From assembly GCF_002914585.1 (NCBI RefSeq), contig NZ_PDDM01000001.1, positions 124,001 through 188,000 on the forward strand: a DNA stretch of 64,000 nucleotides. The letters are read 5' to 3'. Positions within the stretch are counted from its first letter, which is position 1. The number at the start of each line of letters is the position of its first letter. Of the stretch, positions 59,622 to 64,000 are shown piece after piece. A program made the position numbers and the translations under genes. The notes under the pieces are model-generated. The model did not search any database, was not told the DNA's origin, and saw only the letters and a program-made list of their open reading frames with translations. This DNA is from Pseudanabaena sp. BC1403. Lineage in GTDB: Bacteria > Cyanobacteriota > Cyanobacteriia > Pseudanabaenales > Pseudanabaenaceae.

Positions 59622-62564
59622 ATGAATACTAAATCAACTATCAAAGTTGTAAAAGAACGAAGAGCATATAACACATGGGTTGCAAATGAGACCTTAGAAG
59701 ATTATTCGCTCCGTTATGCGCCAAAATCATTTAGAAAATGGTCAGAATTTCTAGTTGCGAATACAGCATTAGGGGGAGTCTCGTTTTTAGCTCTAGAGGC
59801 AATCGGTGGATCTCTACTGATTAGCTATGGATTTGCTAATTCTTTCTGGGCAATCGTCGTTGTGGGGGGGATTATCTTTTTAGCAGGTTTACCGATCTCT
59901 TACTATGCCGCTAAATATAATATTGACATTGATTTATTAACTAGGGGAGCAGGTTTTGGTTACATCGGTTCGACGATTACATCGCTAATTTATGCTTCCT
60001 TTACATTTATCTTCTTTGCGCTTGAAGCCGCAATTATGGCGCAAGCTCTCGAGCTATATTTTCATTTGCCGTTATCCCTTGGCTATATTCTCTGTTCTTT
60101 GATTATCATTCCGATCGTATTTTACGGAGTCACACTAATAAGCCAGTTGCAGCTTTGGACACAACCAATATGGCTAGGTTTGATGATTCTGCCTTTTATT
60201 TTTGTGTTGAATAAAGAACCTGATGCGATCGCTAATTGGATGAATTTTGCTGGGAATTCTCCCAGTGGAGCAGGATTTAGTCCAATTCTATTTGGTTCCG
60301 CTGCCACAGTATCTTTTTCCTTAATTGCTCAGCTTGGCGAACAGGTGGACTATCTGCGCTTTCTGCCCGATAAGCAAGAAAATAATCGTGTTCAATGGTG
60401 GCTAGCAGTAATTATTGCGGGGCCTGGCTGGATCTTGTTTGGTGTTGCTAAACAGTTAGGAGGAGCATTTCTTGCCTCTTTAGCAATTGATCATGGAGTA
60501 GAAGTTGCTCATGCTAAAGAGCCAATTCAAATGTATATGGTGGGATTTGAGTATATTTTTGCCGATCCTTGGATTGTGTTATCAGTTGCCACTGTATTTG
60601 TGATTGTCTCGCAAATTAAAATTAATATCACGAACGCCTATGCAGGCTCTCTCGCATGGTCAAATTTCTTTTCAAGACTGACCCACAGTCACCCTGGGCG
60701 AGTTGTTTGGCTAATCTTTAATGTGATAATTGCTCTACTGCTGATGGAGCTTGGAGTATTTCAAACCTTAGAACTGGTCTTAGGGCTATATTCCAATGTA
60801 GCGATCGCTTGGATTGGGGCAATTGTTGCTGACTTGGTCATTAATAAACCTTTAGGCATTAGCCCTTCCTATATAGAGTTCAAACGTGCTTATCTCTACA
60901 GCTTTAATCCCGTGGGCTTTGGCTCGATGGCGATCGCTTCGATCATCTCGATTATGGCTTTCGTGGGATTGTTTGGAGTCTTCGCCCAAGCATACGCACC
61001 CTTTCTAGCACTAGGAATTGCCTTTGCCCTCTCTCCAATCATTGCGTTCGCTACCAAAGGCAAATATTACATCGCCCGTGAAAATATCTATAGTTCTCAA
61101 AAAGTAGATATGCATTCACTGATCGCCTGTAGTATTTGCGAACAGGAATACGAACCGCCTGACACAGCCTATTGCCCTGTCTATGATGGGCCGATCTGCT
61201 CGCTCTGTTGTAGCCTTGATGCTCGCTGTCACGACTCTTGCAAGCCATCCGATGACGATATTGGCAGTCTAACTCAAAACATAGCTAGCACTATTTTCTC
61301 AGAAAAAATTGCACCGCAACTAGGAGTAAGATTAATTAGGTTTTTGGGAATCTTTCTACTGCTCTCTGGACTGACAGCAACAGTTTTTGGCTTGGTTTAC
61401 TATCAGGGCATCTTAAAGTCACCGACTTTATCTACGGTTTCAGCTTCGGAATCAGAATTTTTAGGAGTATTGCTAGAACTCTATGCACCGCTTTCAGTAC
61501 TCATTGGTGTAGGTACTTGGTGGTTGGTATTAAGTGAAGAAAGTCGCGAACTGGCTGAAGCAGAGTTAGATCGCCAAAATTTGCAACTTCAGCAAGAAAT
61601 TGATGAGCGCCAAAGAATAGAAGATGCGATGCAAAAACTTACCTTAGAACTAGAACACCGAGTTGAAGATCGTACTAAGGAGTTATCGACAGCGATCGAT
61701 AGTCTCAAACTCACTCAGGTTCAGCTTATTCAAACTGAAAAGATGTCTAGTTTGGGACAACTGGTAGCAGGAGTTGCTCATGAAATTAATAATCCTGTTA
61801 ACTTTATTTATGGCAACCTTTCCCATGCTGCTAACTACATCAAGGATTTATTAAACCTCATTGGACTCTATCGAAAATACTATCCCCATCCTGACTCGTC
61901 CATCCAAGAGGAATCAGAGGCAATCGATCTAGAGTTTCTAGTGGAAGATTTACCCAACTTGCTGACATCCATGAAAGTTGGCGCAGAGAGAATCCAGAAG
62001 ATTGTTTTATCGTTGCGGAATTTTTCACGCATGGATGAAGCGAATTTAAAACCCGTAGATATTCATGATGGCATTGATAGTACCTTAATGATCCTGCAAT
62101 CTCGTCTCAAGTCAAAACAAGATTACCCAGAGATTCAAATCGTTAAAGATTATGGGGATCTTCCTAATGTGGAATGCTATGCAGGGCAACTCAATCAAGT
62201 ATTTATGAATATTCTCGCTAATGCCATAGATGCTATTGAGGATAATTATGACTCTCTCTCATCCATAGATATCAAAAAGAATATTGGTGAAATCAAAATT
62301 AAAACGGAAGTAAGAGAATCTGATTATATCAAAGTTACCATTACTGATAATGCTAAAGGCATTCCTCCAGAGGTACAAAAAAGATTATTTGATCCATTCT
62401 TTACGACTAAGCCAGTGGGCAAAGGAACTGGCATGGGTCTATCAATAAGCTTTCAGGTAATTACCGAAATTCATCATGGCAAGTTAAGTTGTCAATCTGA
62501 GATCGGTGAGGGGACTAATTTTATTATCGAGATTCCCATTGAGCAATCAAATGTCAACATATAA
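59622..62564 (+). CDS. NCS1-permease-like transporter fused to a histidine kinase, with a cysteine cluster
   Basis: The protein has 980 residues. Residues 40-480 form about 12 transmembrane helices resembling the nucleobase:cation symporter-1 (cytosine/purine permease) family; the start WSEFLVANTALGGVSFLALEAIGG and EQVDYLRFLP fit. Residues 503-540 hold eight Cys (503, 506, 518, 526, 529, 530, 536, 540) in a zinc-ribbon/B-box-like cluster. Two more helices follow (about 568-595 and 620-640) and then a coiled coil. The kinase core has the HisKA His 720 (GVAHEINNPVNF), the N box (NILANAIDAI), DNAKGIPPEVQ and GTGMGLSISFQV. The architecture suggests a sensor that uses a transporter fold to detect a nucleobase-like ligand. 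No response regulator is adjacent. Confidence 0.9.
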   Translation: MNTKSTIKVVKERRAYNTWVANETLEDYSLRYAPKSFRKWSEFLVANTALGGVSFLALEAIGGSLLISYGFANSFWAIVVVGGIIFLAGLPISYYAAKYNIDIDLLTRGAGFGYIGSTITSLIYASFTFIFFALEAAIMAQALELYFHLPLSLGYILCSLIIIPIVFYGVTLISQLQLWTQPIWLGLMILPFIFVLNKEPDAIANWMNFAGNSPSGAGFSPILFGSAATVSFSLIAQLGEQVDYLRFLPDKQENNRVQWWLAVIIAGPGWILFGVAKQLGGAFLASLAIDHGVEVAHAKEPIQMYMVGFEYIFADPWIVLSVATVFVIVSQIKINITNAYAGSLAWSNFFSRLTHSHPGRVVWLIFNVIIALLLMELGVFQTLELVLGLYSNVAIAWIGAIVADLVINKPLGISPSYIEFKRAYLYSFNPVGFGSMAIASIISIMAFVGLFGVFAQAYAPFLALGIAFALSPIIAFATKGKYYIARENIYSSQKVDMHSLIACSICEQEYEPPDTAYCPVYDGPICSLCCSLDARCHDSCKPSDDDIGSLTQNIASTIFSEKIAPQLGVRLIRFLGIFLLLSGLTATVFGLVYYQGILKSPTLSTVSASESEFLGVLLELYAPLSVLIGVGTWWLVLSEESRELAEAELDRQNLQLQQEIDERQRIEDAMQKLTLELEHRVEDRTKELSTAIDSLKLTQVQLIQTEKMSSLGQLVAGVAHEINNPVNFIYGNLSHAANYIKDLLNLIGLYRKYYPHPDSSIQEESEAIDLEFLVEDLPNLLTSMKVGAERIQKIVLSLRNFSRMDEANLKPVDIHDGIDSTLMILQSRLKSKQDYPEIQIVKDYGDLPNVECYAGQLNQVFMNILANAIDAIEDNYDSLSSIDIKKNIGEIKIKTEVRESDYIKVTITDNAKGIPPEVQKRLFDPFFTTKPVGKGTGMGLSISFQVITEIHHGKLSCQSEIGEGTNFIIEIPIEQSNVNI

Positions 62565-62640
62565 AGAAGCTGCACTTTGTGCCTAGTTTTGCCGACAATG
62601 ATAGTTTTTTGGCTCAATAATAGCCACTTGATTTTGCCTT

Positions 62641-62678
62641 ATACCAAAACACAAAATGGCTACGCCATTTTGTGTTTT
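62641..62678. repeat. TAATACCAA element (family B), partial
   Basis: ATACCAAAACACAAAATGGC-TAC-GCCATTTTGTGTTTT is followed by the mini-hairpin AAACCC-TTACT-GGGTTT (62681-62697). The rest of the element is replaced by the hairpin at 62699. Confidence 0.85.
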
Positions 62679-62698
62679 TAAAACCCTTACTGGGTTTT

Positions 62699-62755
62699 AA
62701 AAAATGCAAAAGAGTCATGGCGACTAAGCGCCGCCATGACTCTTTTGCATTTTTT
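62699..62755. repeat. Hairpin, 24-bp arms, 9-nt loop
   Basis: AAAAAATGCAAAAGAGTCAT + GGCG and its complement surround ACTAAGCGC. It has a T6 end and lies between convergent genes, so it may serve as a terminator. Confidence 0.85.
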
Positions 62756-62827
62756 ATATCCTAAACAAAACTTACATTGCTATAGCAATGTAAGAATCAC
62801 AGTGCTAATGGCTATATCGATTTTTAC

Positions 62828-63874
62828 TTAAGCTTTATTTGCTGATCTAGGTGATTGCGCGAGATATTTTTGTAATTGCTCCATGGCAAGTATTAACTGC
62901 GGTGTTGGATCGATCGCAACCAGTCCCTCTTGCATTTTTTGCCAGATCTCGAAATGCAGATGTGGCCCAGTCGCCATGCCAGTACTGCCAACTAAACCGA
63001 TCACATTACCCTGTTTGACCACCTGACCAGGCTTGACTAATACCTCAGACAAGTGTGCATAACGAGTCTCATGGGTGTCTCCGTGAGAAATGACCACGAT
63101 CAACCCATAGCCACCTAGCCAACCTGCAATTTCTACACGACCACTAAAGGCAGCGACGACGGGTGTACCTTCGGGAGCAGCTAAGTCAGTACCTTGATGA
63201 AAGCGCACCTGCCCCGTAACTGGATGAACGCGAGCGCCAAATAGAGAACTAATTACTGATGGAGAAATTAATGGGAACAGCATTTGCTTGTCGCCATTGC
63301 TAGGCAAGCTCATTGCGGCAATTTCTTCAGAAGTGAGGCGACGCACTTGCACAGCGGTTTCACCCGATGCGGCGGTGTAGAGAACATTGCCGTTTTGGTA
63401 ATAGTTTTGCGATCTATTTTTAGCGGCGATCGCTACTTCAGGATTACAAAGATCGGCATTGCGTTCGAGAAGGTTGCTAGCCTTGAATTTACAACCAGTA
63501 GATCGGTTCTCTAGGACGATTTCGACAGGTTGCCCAACAGGCTGCGATCGCTTAGCTGATGGTTTTGGTGATGGACTCGATCCAGTTTCAATATTGACTA
63601 GGACAGTTTCGCGATTCCCAGCATTATTTATAGGCTTATCTGCTGGAGCAGAATTCAAGTTGCTTTCGCTTTTAATCTCTACGTTGGCTGGTGCAGGAGC
63701 GATCGCAGGTTGAGGTTGCACCTGAGGGGCTGGTGTCGAAGGTTTTGATACTGCTACATCAGGAGAAACGGCAGATTTGGTCGCGGCATATGCTGAGCCA
63801 ACTAAAAAGTAGTTATTTGTGGAGAGGCAAAGCAGGGTTGCTAACGTAATCGTTGAAAGTGTTGATTTTCGCAT
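62828..63874 (-). CDS. M23-family (LytM-type) peptidoglycan endopeptidase, exported
   Basis: The 348-residue protein has a signal peptide (LSTITLATLLCLSTNNYFLVGSAYA), a Pro/Ala-rich linker (about 35-105) and a C-terminal M23 domain (about 200-330). The zinc ligands are visible: H and D in FHQGTDLAAP, and the two His in GPHLHFEIW; GARVHPVTGQVRFH is the family's entry motif. It cleaves peptide cross-links in the cell wall or, if a ligand is missing, activates an amidase. ATG 63874 is the only good start. Confidence 0.92.
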   Translation of the reverse strand: MRKSTLSTITLATLLCLSTNNYFLVGSAYAATKSAVSPDVAVSKPSTPAPQVQPQPAIAPAPANVEIKSESNLNSAPADKPINNAGNRETVLVNIETGSSPSPKPSAKRSQPVGQPVEIVLENRSTGCKFKASNLLERNADLCNPEVAIAAKNRSQNYYQNGNVLYTAASGETAVQVRRLTSEEIAAMSLPSNGDKQMLFPLISPSVISSLFGARVHPVTGQVRFHQGTDLAAPEGTPVVAAFSGRVEIAGWLGGYGLIVVISHGDTHETRYAHLSEVLVKPGQVVKQGNVIGLVGSTGMATGPHLHFEIWQKMQEGLVAIDPTPQLILAMEQLQKYLAQSPRSANKA

Positions 63875-63883
63875 AATTTGATT

Positions 63884-64000
63884 CTACTGATAGCCGACAG
63901 AGAAGTTTTGAGGCTGATAGATCGCTTCTTGGGAATTGCCCTCCCATCTTACTACCAGTTCGCCCATTGGTCTAATGTCGATTATTTTGCCTTGAAGTTC
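63884..64000 (-). CDS. C-terminal end of an unidentified protein
   Basis: The frame entering from base 64000 reads 38 residues, ELQGKIIDIRPMGELVVRWE...FSVGYQ, and stops at TAG 63884-63886, 10 nt before the M23 peptidase start. It looks like real coding sequence: no internal stops and a beta-strand-rich small domain. The family is not recognisable from this fragment. It probably shares a transcript with the peptidase. Confidence 0.6.
   Translation of the reverse strand, partial: ELQGKIIDIRPMGELVVRWEGNSQEAIYQPQNFSVGYQ

Overview
The window is chromosomal DNA from a cyanobacterium, probably a Pseudanabaena-like filamentous form. The phylum assignment rests on dense GCGATCGC (HIP1) octamers, an MPBQ methyltransferase for tocopherol/plastoquinone chemistry, a CruP/CruA-type carotenoid flavoprotein, ferredoxin-sulfite reductase, a UPF0367 protein, an mntCAB manganese importer and pentapeptide-repeat proteins. 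The genus is only an inference. I saw no rRNA, tRNA, CRISPR array, transposase or prophage genes.

Layout. 1-4.1 kb: ychF (cut by the window edge), a DUF362 gene overlapping a single-domain response regulator, and ferrochelatase. 4.5-8.7 kb: a 1400-residue CheB-CheR-PAS-histidine kinase-receiver protein. 8.8-14 kb: a secreted protein, a CruP-like flavoprotein and the mntC-mntA-mntB operon. 14-20 kb: a pentapeptide protein, a small membrane protein, an ECF-type ATPase, UPF0367, rodA, a secreted protein and malate dehydrogenase. 20-26 kb: a Ser/Thr kinase fused to an AAA-like NTPase, followed by an AAA-like NTPase with 14 WD40 repeats. 26-35 kb: transketolase, two secreted proteins, a 48-aa protein, an amino-acid ABC permease and a second Ser/Thr kinase with an internally repeated tail. 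35-45.5 kb: an MGS-like/lipid kinase fusion, an HTH-GrpE-like protein, fructosamine kinase, LapA, ScpA, a T4 Rnl1-like RNA ligase, a NarL regulator and a C-terminal processing protease. 46-56 kb: two adjacent ammonium transporters, sulfite reductase, an Orn/Lys/Arg decarboxylase, a cobalamin riboswitch controlling unrecognised genes, a desaturase and MPBQ methyltransferase. 56-64 kb: CTP synthase, a pentapeptide protein, a transporter-histidine kinase fusion and an M23 peptidase.

Genes that plausibly work together are mntCAB (Mn uptake), the two amt genes (each preceded by a near-NtcA box), the kinase-AAA/AAA-WD40 pair, the desaturase-MPBQ methyltransferase pair (5-nt gap), scpA with a secreted PPC protein, and the riboswitch-leader ORF-orphan gene unit.

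The most unusual feature is the intergenic DNA. Nearly every long intergenic gap carries one or more long, mostly perfect hairpins. They usually have a 3-nt loop closed by C and G (typically GC-NNN-GC), and arms of 13-33 bp whose middle sequence differs from copy to copy while staying self-complementary. Where two copies can be aligned, every arm difference is mirrored in the opposite arm, including a single-base indel. A second dispersed element of about 105 bp has TAATACCAA-type termini and three internal hairpins. Other points of interest are a ferrochelatase without the usual CAB tail, a sulfite reductase with a ribbon-helix-helix-like tail, heptanucleotide repeats in frame inside a decarboxylase, and the NCS1-permease/histidine kinase fusion.
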